A DNA stretch of 53,153 bases. Origin: an uncultured Oscillospiraceae bacterium (GTDB taxonomy: Bacteria > Bacillota > Clostridia > Oscillospirales > Oscillospiraceae). Position 1 is the first letter of the stretch. The number at the start of each line of letters is the position of its first letter. Shown one piece after another: positions 29,165 through 37,692 of the stretch. The stretch covers positions 1-53,153 of the forward strand of contig CANQMK010000005.1 in the NCBI GenBank assembly GCA_947624895.1. Direction: 5' to 3'. The position numbers and the translations under genes are program-made. The notes beneath the pieces were generated by a model. It saw only the letters and a program-made list of their open reading frames with translations. It did no database searches and was not told the DNA's origin.

Positions 29165-29688
29165 GTTTTCCCCTCCAAATACGCCCATTTAATACCGAGC
29201 GCAGCTCTTCTTATGCAGGTATGGGACACACCGTATCTTCTGGCGGTTTGACGCAGGGACATCGTTCCATGTAGTCTCCGTATCTCAAGCACTTGCTTCT
29301 CGGTTAACTTATGGGTTCCAGCTCTCTCTCCGACAGGAAGCCTACCGTTTCTCCTTTTGTCGTCCACATTTTCAAGACGGCTCCCCCATGCGAGATTTAA
29401 GATGCTGTTATCCGCCGGATTGTCATTTAGATGCCTTGCCTCTTGCCCATTTTCGGGTGGGCCAACCCAGGCCAACAGTACGGCCCTGTGGATCCACAGC
29501 TTTGACATCTCTCCGCTTTGGTACGCAAACACATACTTGTGCCCGTCCTTGCTGGTAATCGGCTTCAGCTTTCTCGGCTTATTCCGGCTCTTCACAAATG
29601 ATAATATTTCGCCATCTTCCGAAGCGAAATATCCATCGTATTCTGGTATGGGGCTCCACCATTTCCCAAACTCAAATACCTTTTCCAT
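29161..29688 (-). CDS. HNH homing endonuclease (NUMOD4 type)
   Basis: A 175-residue free-standing endonuclease; ATG 29688 follows GGAGG. Domain order: NUMOD4 (WWSPIPEYDGYFASEDGEI), HNH core (HRAVLLAWVGPPENGQEARH with NDNPADNSILNLAWGS), and a C-terminal helix-turn-helix (SLRQTARRYGVSHTCI). Such genes invade phage genomes and cut specific sites. It is wedged between ssb and the Gp37-family gene, so it is probably a mobile insertion in this operon. Confidence 0.9.
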   Translation of the reverse strand: MEKVFEFGKWWSPIPEYDGYFASEDGEILSFVKSRNKPRKLKPITSKDGHKYVFAYQSGEMSKLWIHRAVLLAWVGPPENGQEARHLNDNPADNSILNLAWGSRLENVDDKRRNGRLPVGERAGTHKLTEKQVLEIRRLHGTMSLRQTARRYGVSHTCIRRAALGIKWAYLEGKT

Positions 29689-29698
29689 GTTACCTCCG

Positions 29699-30124
29699 TC
29701 AAAATGGGAGATCTCCGTCATCTCCCAGCTCGGTAAAGCCAGATCCGGCGGGAGGGGCGAAGTCAGGCGCAGGGGCTCCGGGCTGGTAGCCGCTTCCCTC
29801 GGCTTTCTTGGAGTCGCCAAAGTAGACATTGTCCGCCACGATCTCGAAAGCCTTCCGCTTGTTTCCGTCCCGGTCGGTGTACTCCCGGACCTGGATTTTT
29901 CCTTCCACGACCATCATCCGGCCCTTGCTGAAGAAACGGCTGATGAACTCCGCCGTCTGCCTCCAGGCCACCACGTCGATGAAGTCGGTCTTCTTCTCTC
30001 CGTCTTTGCCCTTTGCGTCACGGTCTACGGCCAAGGTGAACGACACCACGGCCACGTTGTTCCCTGTGTGTTTGAGCTCAGGGTCACGGGTCAGACGACC
30101 CATCAGAAAGCTCTTGTTCAGCAT
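29699..30124 (-). CDS. ssb: single-stranded DNA-binding protein
   Basis: A 141-residue [23 protein letters not shown], an OB fold with TDFIDVVAWRQTAEFISRFF and KGRMMVVEGKIQVREYTD, and an acidic tip DDGDLPF that recruits partner proteins. ATG 30124 follows GGAGGAAG and overlaps the HNHc nuclease gene. It coats single strands in replication and RecT-type recombination. Normal length and all features are present. Confidence 0.95.
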   Translation of the reverse strand: MLNKSFLMGRLTRDPELKHTGNNVAVVSFTLAVDRDAKGKDGEKKTDFIDVVAWRQTAEFISRFFSKGRMMVVEGKIQVREYTDRDGNKRKAFEIVADNVYFGDSKKAEGSGYQPGAPAPDFAPPAGSGFTELGDDGDLPF

Positions 30125-30815
30125 TTTCCGCTTCCTCCTTACGCTTCAGTCTGTAAATTCGGCACAGATCCTTGTCCAAGATGACGCCCTTGTTGATGTG
30201 GTACCTCTTGGCGAAGGACTCTTTGCCGAGCGTGTGTCGCTCTCCGTGATGGCACCTGCATAGGGGAAGAACCTCCATTCCCTCGTGGATAATCTCCTCC
30301 CGGTTGCGGCCGGCGCCGACCGCATCTTCATGATGGAGGTCGGCGGCCAGGCCGCAGATACAGCACTTTTTGTTGACCAAGCAGGCGTAGATATAGCCGC
30401 TCACATCGTCCACGAAGTCCAGCAGGGGGAAGCTACACGGAATATCCCAGCTCAGGATGAACTCGACCAAGAACTGCTGGAAGGCGCAGACCAGGCTCAT
30501 CGGTGCCGAGGAAAGCGAGAACATCTGGTCTGCGGTCTCCTGCATATCCTCCACGAGGAACTTCAGCTTCAGGTACTCCTTTGCCGGGTCAAGGCCCATG
30601 CCAGTGTAGTTAGCGATCTCCCGGATGAGCTTGTAGCAGGTGCGCCGCTGTTTATCGGACAGCGGCCGGCTGTCGATCATCTGCACGTTGCACTCCCTGT
30701 ACCCACGCTTCGCCAGGATGTACCAGTCCGGGTAGTGGGCCTTTATCGTGACCTCCTGTGTTCTGGGGTCGTAGTCAACGATGTGGCCCTTGACAATGTC
30801 GATGGGACTCTTCAT
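30084..30815 (-). CDS. putative HNHc nuclease
   Basis: A 243-residue protein. The C-terminal domain carries a Cys/His nuclease core: [19 protein letters not shown], then [19 protein letters not shown], matching the putative HNHc nucleases found in Firmicutes phage replication modules. The N-terminal part is unknown but contains [20 protein letters not shown], a pattern common to such recombination nucleases. It overlaps both ssb and the IF-1 gene. The likely role is DNA branch or end processing. Confidence 0.85.
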   Translation of the reverse strand: MKSPIDIVKGHIVDYDPRTQEVTIKAHYPDWYILAKRGYRECNVQMIDSRPLSDKQRRTCYKLIREIANYTGMGLDPAKEYLKLKFLVEDMQETADQMFSLSSAPMSLVCAFQQFLVEFILSWDIPCSFPLLDFVDDVSGYIYACLVNKKCCICGLAADLHHEDAVGAGRNREEIIHEGMEVLPLCRCHHGERHTLGKESFAKRYHINKGVILDKDLCRIYRLKRKEEAENAEQELSDGSSDP

Positions 30816-31051
30816 TGTATCACCGGCCCTGCTGCCTTCGATCTCCAGATGATGCGCCCCTTTGTCAAGTCATAGGGCGTTACCTGCACCGTGACCCTGT
30901 CTCCCGTAGTAACACGGATGAAGTTCATCCTCAGCTTCCCTGACAGGTGGGCCGTAACACGGTGCCCGTTCTCCAGCTCCACCAAAAAGGTTGCGCTCGG
31001 CAGTATGTCAACGACGGTGCCCTCTGCCTCAATCAGATCAGAACTTGGCAT
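30812..31051 (-). CDS. infA: phage-encoded translation initiation factor IF-1
   Basis: A 79-residue S1/OB-fold protein aligning over its whole length with bacterial IF-1: [39 protein letters not shown] and [13 protein letters not shown]. By eye more than half of the positions equal those of host-type IF-1. IF-1 binds the ribosomal A site during initiation and can also act as an RNA chaperone. ATG 31051 follows GGGAGG; the stop overlaps the HNHc gene by ATGA. It sits inside a DNA-replication operon, far from ribosomal genes, so it is phage cargo. Confidence 0.93.
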   Translation of the reverse strand: MPSSDLIEAEGTVVDILPSATFLVELENGHRVTAHLSGKLRMNFIRVTTGDRVTVQVTPYDLTKGRIIWRSKAAGPVIQ

Positions 31052-31062
31052 GGCGTCCTCCC

Positions 31063-32064
31063 TTACTCCTCAGGGTCCTCGTAGGGATAGGGAGCCTCTC
31101 CGTCCTCTTGGGCGTCTGTGCTGTCTCCTCCCTCAACGGGAGGCTCCTCCCCAGCCTCGGCCTCTTCGTCGGCCGGCTCCTCGGCATCGGCCGCCTCTTC
31201 TTGGTCATCCTCGTCCTCCACGGGCTCAGGGACGGGAACGTCCATGTCGTACAGGACCTCGTTGCAGTCCTCGCACTCAATGGAGATGTTCACGATCTCG
31301 TCCTCCCCATATCCGACGCAGACCAGCGTGTGTCCCACATGGGCTGCCAGCTTCTCGGCCGGGCAGTAGAACGGGTTCTCCGGGCTGGTGGCAGAAGACA
31401 GGACCACCTTGTTCTCAGCGGTACGGACGGTGTAGTTGCCCATCGCCTCGTTGACGTGCATGGTCACGCCGATGAACTGCCGGAGCCAACCGAAAGGCTT
31501 AGAGGGATCGTGCGCCGGGTCCATCATGCCCTCCTCATATTCGCCTGCATCGCCGGGAACAGTGTCCTCGGTGTCACCCTGGGTATCATCACCCCCGACA
31601 ACTTCGGCCTCCTCAGCGCCTTCAGGAAGGGCCTTTGGGCCGCTTTCCTCGCTGCCCTCCTGGCCGCCCAGGTCGACGTGCTCAGGCTCCTCGTCGTCAA
31701 AGAGGGTACGCTGGCCGTCCTCAATGGGCCGCCAAACGTACTTCCCGGCCTGGCGATCCCAGACCAGCTCATTGTTCCCGGAGAAGGAGCCGGTCTTCTT
31801 CTCCTTGCGCTGGATGACCGCCTGGACCGTGTGCTCGAACTTGGGCTTCGTGACCTCCCTGGTCTGCTGGCCGCCAGCGACGCTGAAGTCAGGGGCGGAG
31901 TCCTTGCTCAGGCCGATCTTGACCTTGACGCTGATTTCCGCCGAGTCCTGCTCGGTCTCGATCATGCCGGCGATGGTGCTCTGGAGCACCTGGTCGAAGT
32001 CACTGCGGAGGCTGCTGAAAGCATCACCGCTCATGGACAGGCTCAAATCCTTGTTCTGGCTCAT
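31063..32064 (-). CDS. phage protein with acidic C-terminal tail (333 aa)
   Basis: ATG 32064 follows AGGAGG. The N-terminal 100 residues are beta-rich ([40 protein letters not shown]) and resemble proteins common in Firmicutes phage early regions. The middle and end are extremely acidic ([19 protein letters not shown]), with a small Cys pair ([15 protein letters not shown]). The function is unknown; acidic DNA mimicry or protein binding is possible. It lies between the zinc-ribbon protein and IF-1 genes. Confidence 0.75.
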   Translation of the reverse strand: MSQNKDLSLSMSGDAFSSLRSDFDQVLQSTIAGMIETEQDSAEISVKVKIGLSKDSAPDFSVAGGQQTREVTKPKFEHTVQAVIQRKEKKTGSFSGNNELVWDRQAGKYVWRPIEDGQRTLFDDEEPEHVDLGGQEGSEESGPKALPEGAEEAEVVGGDDTQGDTEDTVPGDAGEYEEGMMDPAHDPSKPFGWLRQFIGVTMHVNEAMGNYTVRTAENKVVLSSATSPENPFYCPAEKLAAHVGHTLVCVGYGEDEIVNISIECEDCNEVLYDMDVPVPEPVEDEDDQEEAADAEEPADEEAEAGEEPPVEGGDSTDAQEDGEAPYPYEDPEE

Positions 32065-32077
32065 TGAATAAAACCTC

Positions 32078-32311
32078 CTATTTCGTATTTTCTCTGATGA
32101 ACTTGTTCTTGCATCGCTCACAGCAGAAGTCATGCCACTCGCCTTCCACCTTTGTGGTTATCCAGCCGAGCTTTTCTCTTAACTCCTTGCGGTGGGCCTT
32201 GGAGTCAATGTCTGCGCTGTCAAACGGGAAAGAGTGGGACTTCCCACACTCATCGCAGGAGTAGACGGCTTCCCCTTCCCAATAGCCGGTAAATTCAAGC
32301 TCTCGGCTCAT
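32078..32311 (-). CDS. small zinc-binding protein (77 aa)
   Basis: Two Cys pairs, YSCDECGKSHSF and DFCCERCKNKF, form a likely zinc ribbon. ATG 32311 follows AGGAGGG. It lies between RusA and the acidic protein. Function unknown. Confidence 0.75.
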   Translation of the reverse strand: MSRELEFTGYWEGEAVYSCDECGKSHSFPFDSADIDSKAHRKELREKLGWITTKVEGEWHDFCCERCKNKFIRENTK

Positions 32312-32320
32312 TCTGCCCTC

Positions 32321-32743
32321 CTATTCCGCCTCCTGGATGGTCACGACCACCCTGGGGTCATAGCTGTAAAAGCGGCGGACCTGAAGGTCAACGACCTGCA
32401 CATCATCGTGGAAAGCCACCTTGTTCAGGGCGTCCAAGAAGACCTTCACGACGTTGTCGGCATCAGGCTTCTTCAGGGGCCGGATCTTCTTCTCGGCCAT
32501 CAGGGCCTTGACCCTCTTGGACTTGCTCTTCGGGATGCCGTAGTATGCCGTGATCCTGACATCCAACTGGGCGTCCGGCGGGAACTTTATGTCGTTGCAC
32601 TGGCGCCGGTACTCAATCTTTATCAGGTTCTCGTATGACAACGTCTTGTCGGGGGTGTAGGTCTGGACATAGGGGCCGGTCTTTCTGAACCGGGGGCGGC
32701 CCTTGCCCTCCGGCTCTCCCAGGATTGTAAACTTCACCTTCAT
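32321..32743 (-). CDS. rusA: RusA-family Holliday junction endonuclease
   Basis: A 140-residue protein with the RusA pattern: ILGEPEGKGRPRFRKTG at the start, RPLKKPDADNVVKVFLDALN with the catalytic Asp pair, and FHDDVQVVDLQVRRFY. It resolves four-way junctions before packaging. ATG 32743 follows GGAGGTG. Complete. Confidence 0.93.
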   Translation of the reverse strand: MKVKFTILGEPEGKGRPRFRKTGPYVQTYTPDKTLSYENLIKIEYRRQCNDIKFPPDAQLDVRITAYYGIPKSKSKRVKALMAEKKIRPLKKPDADNVVKVFLDALNKVAFHDDVQVVDLQVRRFYSYDPRVVVTIQEAE

Positions 32744-32931
32744 TCAGGCACCTCCGCATCATCAATTTCCTGCGGCTCCAGCCAGTATTTCACCAGATAC
32801 TCGAAGCTCTTCTGGTTCTTCCGGCGTTTCACCGGCTGGACGCTGTACCCGTTGTTGTAGAGGATGGAGGCGACTGTCACTCGGTCTGCCTGGTTCGCTA
32901 TCCTCAGATAGTGGACTTCTTTCTTCGCCAT
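32740..32931 (-). CDS. small orphan protein (63 aa)
   Basis: Begins MAKKEVHYLRIANQADRVTV; ATG 32931 follows GGAGGTGA at slightly long distance. Contains GYSVQPVKRRKNQKSFEYLV and an acidic end. It overlaps RusA by ATGA. Function unknown. Confidence 0.65.
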   Translation of the reverse strand: MAKKEVHYLRIANQADRVTVASILYNNGYSVQPVKRRKNQKSFEYLVKYWLEPQEIDDAEVPE

Positions 32932-32932
32932 C

Positions 32933-33829
32933 TCAGCCGTCACCTCCATCGTCCAAGAGCCTTTCCATCTCCTTGAACCGGCTGTTTGCCGCTTTCTTTC
33001 TCCAGCTCACGCCCGTGAACTGCATCGGGTAGCAGACCTCAAACACCCGGTCGTAGATGCGGGTGTACCGCCTATCGGTCTCGCTCTTCATCTCTTCGAT
33101 GGTCAGGTTGGTGGTCACGATCATCGGGAGCTTGCGGCGGTACCGGCTGTCGATGATGTTGTACACCTTCTCCAAGGCGTAGTCGGTACTCCGTTCAGCC
33201 CCAAGGTCGTCGAAGATGACCAGCTTTGCGCTGTTCATCCTGGCGATGATGTCGCTCTCCCGGTCTTCCCCGCTCTGGATGATTTCCAAGAGCTTGACCA
33301 GGGAGGTTATGACCACCGGGACGCCCTTTTCGAGCAGAGCGTTCGCCACGCAGGCGGCTATGTAGGTCTTCCCGGTCCCGACATCGCCCCAGAGAAGCAG
33401 CCCTTGGTTCTTGGCTACCATCTCATCGAAAGCGTCCACAAACCTCTTGCAGAGCTTCAGGTTCCGGGCGTTGTCCTTGTCGACCCGGAAGGCGGAGAAG
33501 GTGGCCTCCCTGAACTTTTCGTCCATCAGGCTCGCCTTTTTCAGACGGCTCACCCTCTCCATCGCCTTCTTGTCCTCTTCCGCCTTCTTCTCTGCCGCCT
33601 CACGCTCACGGTCGCACCGGCATTGGCAGGTAACCTTCAACGGGAGCTTCCGCTCCGGGTCTTCATCGGTGGGGGAACTGACCTGGATGTAATTTTGGCG
33701 CCGCTCATGGCATACGCCACACACCAGCATACCGTCCTCGTCGACGTAGTCCCCAGGGTTCACCGTCTGGTTTCTCAGGCCGTTGGCGGCTATGCCCTGC
33801 ATCATCTCATACGGATTAAACTGGTTCAT
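32933..33829 (-). CDS. DnaC/IstB-like helicase loader ATPase
   Basis: A 298-residue AAA+ protein. ATG 33829 follows GGGAGG and overlaps the replication-initiator gene by 14 nt; upstream in-frame codons are shadow. N-terminal zinc-binding cysteines (LVCGVCHERR...CQCRCD) precede Walker A LLLWGDVGTGKTYIAACVAN, Walker B AKLVIFDDLGAERST, and sensor VTTNLTIEEM. It loads the replicative helicase at the phage origin. Confidence 0.92.
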   Translation of the reverse strand: MNQFNPYEMMQGIAANGLRNQTVNPGDYVDEDGMLVCGVCHERRQNYIQVSSPTDEDPERKLPLKVTCQCRCDREREAAEKKAEEDKKAMERVSRLKKASLMDEKFREATFSAFRVDKDNARNLKLCKRFVDAFDEMVAKNQGLLLWGDVGTGKTYIAACVANALLEKGVPVVITSLVKLLEIIQSGEDRESDIIARMNSAKLVIFDDLGAERSTDYALEKVYNIIDSRYRRKLPMIVTTNLTIEEMKSETDRRYTRIYDRVFEVCYPMQFTGVSWRKKAANSRFKEMERLLDDGGDG

Positions 33830-34661
33830 CAGGTCCTCCCTCTCCGTATTCCGCAAACGGGTTGGTGCCAACCGGCGCACTCGGTTCGGTCTGCGGGTTC
33901 TTCGGCAAGAAGTCAAGGAACGGCCGGCTGTCGCTCAAAAAGGTCTTGGGGTGCTTGATGTACCGCTTCTCAGTACCCAGACGCTTGCACTGGGCGGCGT
34001 AGTTCTTTGCCGCCTCCAGTAGCTCCGCCGGGGAGTACCCCTCCTTGATCCGTGCCATGTACTTCTTGTAGGCGTTGCCCTTCTCCTCTTTCCTTGGGTA
34101 GACACCCCAGAACACATCGAAGTCGGGCGTGTATTTTTCTTCTTTCGGCTTCTCCGGCGTCTCACCGGGAGGTTTGCCGTCTGACTGGGCTCCCCCACCG
34201 CCGTCGGCAACATCCTGGGGAGCTCCCTCAGAGCTATCCGCCGTTCCATCCGGCTCTTCGTGCTTTTCAGGTTCAGGCGGCTTGTTGTTCCTGCGACTTG
34301 CCCGTTTTCTCTCGGCGTCCCTCTCTCTTGCCTCCTTGGCTTTGTACCATTGGTCCTGCCACATCGACCAATCATGTATGTTGATTCCGAGGGGGGTCCA
34401 GTCAAGCCAGCCGCAGTTGAACAGCGCATCCACGATTTCCTTTGCAGGGATGCCGCAACCGGCGCCAACGCCATATAGGTATCGCTCAATGTCCTCTCTG
34501 TCTGCATACAGGATGAGTCCGTCTTTGTCGGCGTTGTTCAACCCCCAAAACCAGAGGAAGTTCAGGATGCCGATAGCCTCAAACTTGGAGCACTTGAGCT
34601 TCTTATAAAGGCTCCTCAGCTTCGGGCCATCGACGCTTTCGTGTACGCTGATCCATGCCAT
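33816..34661 (-). CDS. phage replication initiator / replisome organiser
   Basis: A 281-residue protein. The N-terminal winged-helix-like domain has VDGPKLRSLYKKLKCSKFEA and IGILNFLWFWGLNNADKDGL. A Pro/Glu linker follows. The C-terminal domain carries FDVFWGVYPRKEEKGNAYKK and KHPKTFLSDSRPFLDFLP, typical of phage replisome organisers that bind the origin and recruit the DnaC-like loader encoded next. The origin may lie inside this gene (linker region), as in many phages; I could not identify iterons. Confidence 0.85.
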   Translation of the reverse strand: MAWISVHESVDGPKLRSLYKKLKCSKFEAIGILNFLWFWGLNNADKDGLILYADREDIERYLYGVGAGCGIPAKEIVDALFNCGWLDWTPLGINIHDWSMWQDQWYKAKEARERDAERKRASRRNNKPPEPEKHEEPDGTADSSEGAPQDVADGGGGAQSDGKPPGETPEKPKEEKYTPDFDVFWGVYPRKEEKGNAYKKYMARIKEGYSPAELLEAAKNYAAQCKRLGTEKRYIKHPKTFLSDSRPFLDFLPKNPQTEPSAPVGTNPFAEYGEGGPDEPV

Positions 34662-34706
34662 TTTCTCACCTGCCTGTCTATGCGGCGGCCATCCGCCGGT
34701 TTTACT

Positions 34707-35663
34707 TTACTCCTTACCCTTGGGTCCGGGCTGATCGTTCTCGGCAGGCGCCTCAGGGGGCCCTTCAGCGATGACGCCCTCCTTCTCCCCCTCATTGGAC
34801 TTTTCCTTGTCGTGCCCCATGATCTTCTCAGTGAGCCGGTTGAAAACGGACGTGGGCAAGCCCTCGGTGGAGTCATAACCCTCCTTGGTGAGCATATCCT
34901 TCAGGATTTTGTTGGCGTTCTCGCCGTAGGCGCTCTTCACCATTTTGAAAAGGGTCTGGCGCTGCTCCTGGGTGATGGGCTCATCCTTTTCCACCTCAGT
35001 CTCGACCACTTCGCCGGTGGCGGGATCCACGACCAGGGCGTAGTCCTCAGCGGGGATGGCGCCCATGTCGAGCACCTCGTCCTGGCTGTAAATGCCCATA
35101 ATCATGTCAGGGCAGTTCATGCGCCCGAAGAAAGAGGCGGCCCGGTAGCGGATCATGACCTCAGGCATGGTTTTCCACTTACTGCCGGACTTGGTGGCCC
35201 ACCCTTCCTCGTTTGCCATCTTCATCGTGATCTTCGGGCCTTCGACCTTGTGACCGGAGTAGTCCTCGGCCCACGCCTTACAGCTCAGGCCGCCGTCCTC
35301 AGGATCGTGGCCGAACTCGAACTGAAGCTCGGTCTTGTACCGCTTGCTGCTGTTAATCATGGCGATAATCCACTGGCTCGACCACGCCGGATTGCCGTTG
35401 ACGATGTAGAGGTTCTGCATCACCATCATCGGGCTCGTGTTGATGCGGGACGCCATCTCAATGGCGATCATGCAGTTGCCCACATTTCCCTGGTAGGCTT
35501 TCGGCACCACCGTGGACTGGGCCAGGGCGGTTGCCATCCTTGTTGCCAAGTTGAAGCTCTCGGCGTTGGCAAACACACTGAGAGCACCTCCCCCGGCGGG
35601 TCTCGTAGCGGCGGGAGCCATGCTCTGAGCGGTGCCGGCGGCTACCATGTCGTTTTTACCCAT
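34707..35663 (-). CDS. RecT-like single-strand annealing recombinase
   Basis: A 318-residue protein; ATG 35663 follows AAGGAGG. Segments SPMMVMQNLYIVNGNPAWSS, PKITMKMANEEGW and WKTMPEVMIRYRAASFFGRM, with CPDMIMGIYSQDEV, are those of RecT/Bet-like annealing proteins of Firmicutes phages. It pairs with the PD-(D/E)XK exonuclease encoded two genes upstream to form a lambda Red-type recombination system. The C-terminal 50 residues are acidic/Pro-rich. Confidence 0.8.
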   Translation of the reverse strand: MGKNDMVAAGTAQSMAPAATRPAGGGALSVFANAESFNLATRMATALAQSTVVPKAYQGNVGNCMIAIEMASRINTSPMMVMQNLYIVNGNPAWSSQWIIAMINSSKRYKTELQFEFGHDPEDGGLSCKAWAEDYSGHKVEGPKITMKMANEEGWATKSGSKWKTMPEVMIRYRAASFFGRMNCPDMIMGIYSQDEVLDMGAIPAEDYALVVDPATGEVVETEVEKDEPITQEQRQTLFKMVKSAYGENANKILKDMLTKEGYDSTEGLPTSVFNRLTEKIMGHDKEKSNEGEKEGVIAEGPPEAPAENDQPGPKGKE

Positions 35664-35697
35664 AATCTGACCTCCTTGTTTTTGTTGGCTCCGGCCC

Positions 35698-36429
35698 CTA
35701 CCGGATGCCGATGATGACATCTTCCTCGTAGGTCACGCCAGGAATGGCGATTTTCCCCTTGGACGCCTTGATGAGCTGAAGCACGAGCTTCTCATCCACC
35801 GGCCTCAGCTCCATGCCGGCGAAGGTGACGGGGACCTTCTCAGGGTCAATTCCCGTGATCTTCCAGGTCCTCGTCTGGGTCACTCCCTTGGCCTTGGGCG
35901 CCTGGGCGTGGACACCTCCGATGGTCGCCCCTTCCGCTACCTCGGCCTCGGCCATCGCCATCTCGGCGCCCAGAGCATCACCTCTCGCCTCGGCGTCGGC
36001 GGCTTCGGCCAGCTTGCGGTTCATCTCCTCCTGGGCGGCCCTCCGCCGGGCCTCCTCCTGCTCCCTGCGGATGCGCTCCTGCTCCTTGGAGTAGTCGCCC
36101 ATCTTCTGCTTCAGGATCTTCTCGGCCTTTGCCAGAGGGTCGAGCATTTCCTTCTTGTGCTGGTTCACGGCGGTATAGGCGTCATAGGTGGACTTCCGCA
36201 TGGGCTCCCAATACTCCGTGACCTGCTTCTGCATATCCTTGACCTGCTTGGTCATCTCTCCGGCGGCCGCAAAGTCGGCGTCGGAGGAAATGACCACAAG
36301 GGACGCTCTCTGCTCAATCAGGCTGACCTCCTGGTCGAGCTTCGCCTCCTCAGGCGGCCTGGTGAGATTGTCCGGTGCGGCGGTGTCAAGGACAAGGGCG
36401 CTACTGCCAACGGTCTTCGCTTCGTTCAT
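35698..36429 (-). CDS. coiled-coil protein of the recombination module (243 aa)
   Basis: ATG 36429 follows AAAAGGAG. Residues about 55-160 form a long coiled coil (KQVKDMQKQVTEYWEPMRKS, RIRREQEEARRRAAQEEMNR), followed by a compact C-terminal domain (TRTWKITGIDPEKVPVTFAG). Proteins of this shape commonly sit between the exonuclease and RecT genes of Firmicutes phages; the role is not known. A Gam-like nuclease inhibitor is one possibility. Confidence 0.75.
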   Translation of the reverse strand: MNEAKTVGSSALVLDTAAPDNLTRPPEEAKLDQEVSLIEQRASLVVISSDADFAAAGEMTKQVKDMQKQVTEYWEPMRKSTYDAYTAVNQHKKEMLDPLAKAEKILKQKMGDYSKEQERIRREQEEARRRAAQEEMNRKLAEAADAEARGDALGAEMAMAEAEVAEGATIGGVHAQAPKAKGVTQTRTWKITGIDPEKVPVTFAGMELRPVDEKLVLQLIKASKGKIAIPGVTYEEDVIIGIR

Positions 36430-36445
36430 ACTGACACTCCTTTTC

Positions 36446-37072
36446 TCAAGATTTATTGTAAGACTGTTCGTAGTCATACAAACACTTCAGGGACCCGACC
36501 ACACGCCATCTGGTAGGGTCTTTGGCCGGGAACTCAGGGAACGCATACCTCCCGTCCTTCTTCATGTGGAGGATGTGCTTCCGCTGTATGTGGATGCCGT
36601 GAGAGGCCAGCGCCTGAGAGTACGCCTCAAGCTGGACACCACAGCTCATCTCCAACAGCGTGTAGGTGGTCTTGTAGTCCACCAGGGCCAGCTCTCCGCC
36701 GAGGATGCACAGGCAGTCGATGGTCGCTCCGTACTCATAGAGCTTGTGGTAGACCTTCATCTCCGATGCGATGATCTCCGGCTGATACTTCTCCTGCCAC
36801 GCCAGGAAGGCGTCGAAGTAGCCCCGGTGCTCCGCCGGCACGTCGTCGATCCCAAACTTGACCCAGTTTTCGATGCTGTTGTGTACCGCCGTGCCTTTTG
36901 CGGCCGCCCTTGCAAGGGTCTTATCGCTCACGCCGGAGTAGCAGACGGCCTTCAGAGGCTCCATCAGCTTCGACACGCTCGGTATCTGGACTCCGTTCAG
37001 CCGGTAGATGTGAGGCCCCTCCTCAAAGGTGAGCTCCGGCAACTCCAGAGCCTTAACCGTCGTAGCCGTCAT
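36446..37072 (-). CDS. PD-(D/E)XK exonuclease partner of RecT
   Basis: A 208-residue RecB/Cas4-like nuclease: VSKLMEPLKAVCYSGVSDKT, TAVHNSIENWVKFG (motif I-like), then ATIDCLCILGGELALVDYKT with the catalytic D...DxK, and CGVQLEAYSQAL (motif QxxxY). It degrades one strand to give tails for RecT. It overlaps the zinc-finger gene by 20 nt. Confidence 0.85.
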   Translation of the reverse strand: MTATTVKALELPELTFEEGPHIYRLNGVQIPSVSKLMEPLKAVCYSGVSDKTLARAAAKGTAVHNSIENWVKFGIDDVPAEHRGYFDAFLAWQEKYQPEIIASEMKVYHKLYEYGATIDCLCILGGELALVDYKTTYTLLEMSCGVQLEAYSQALASHGIHIQRKHILHMKKDGRYAFPEFPAKDPTRWRVVGSLKCLYDYEQSYNKS

Positions 37073-37460
37073 AGATGTCCTCCTCGCTGGCGGTGTTCCA
37101 GTCCCAATTCATCCGTGTGACCAGGTCGCAGTACGGGATCTCGTCGATGCACTCCTCGCAGAGGATAGAGCCGTCAACGATGCCGTACTCAGTTCCGACG
37201 GGGAGCTCTTCATCACAGCCGGCGCATTTGATGCTCTCGCCCTCTTGGACGGTCTTCCATTCGCCGCCCAACAAGGGAATGAGAACGCAGAGCGGGTAAT
37301 TGTCGATGCACCCCTCGCAATACTCCACGCCGTCAACCCTGGCATACTCATCGCCCGGATAGATCGGTTCTCCGCAGTCATGGCAGTGAAAGGCTGCCGG
37401 CGGGTCCGGTGCGTTCGGGCACCTGGGGTGGCAAGGGCTCATCCTACACACCATGCACAT
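37053..37460 (-). CDS. tandem zinc-ribbon protein (135 aa)
   Basis: Two LIM-like zinc modules: FHCHDCGEPIYPGDEYARVD with YCEGC, and IKCAGCDEELPVGTEYGIVD with LCEEC, after a Cys-rich N-terminus (MCMVCRMSPCHPRCP). Strong ribosome site (AGGAGG). Probably a protein- or nucleic-acid-binding adaptor; function unknown. Confidence 0.75.
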   Translation of the reverse strand: MCMVCRMSPCHPRCPNAPDPPAAFHCHDCGEPIYPGDEYARVDGVEYCEGCIDNYPLCVLIPLLGGEWKTVQEGESIKCAGCDEELPVGTEYGIVDGSILCEECIDEIPYCDLVTRMNWDWNTASEEDIYDGYDG

Positions 37461-37692
37461 TTACCAGACCTCCTCTCGCATTGATGCGCTCCCGCATCAC
37501 GAAATCCTCCAGCTCAGTCATCAGGAGAAGCGGAACATAGCTCTCATCGTGCCCTGTCTGCTCCGCCTTGTGGATGGTGTACCTCATGATCTTGAAGACA
37601 TCCAGCAGGTCGAAGCAGTAGTGAACCTTGCGCTGGACCTCAAAGACGATGTCCGCCAGCTCCTTCGCATTGAGCTTCTCCCTGTTAATCAT
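37444..37692 (-). CDS. small helical phage protein (82 aa)
   Basis: MINREKLNAKELADIVFEVQ followed by CFDLLDVFKIMRYTIHKAEQ; all helical. The start overlaps the end of the transglycosylase gene by 8 nt. Function unknown. Confidence 0.65.
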   Translation of the reverse strand: MINREKLNAKELADIVFEVQRKVHYCFDLLDVFKIMRYTIHKAEQTGHDESYVPLLLMTELEDFVMRERINARGGLVNVHGV

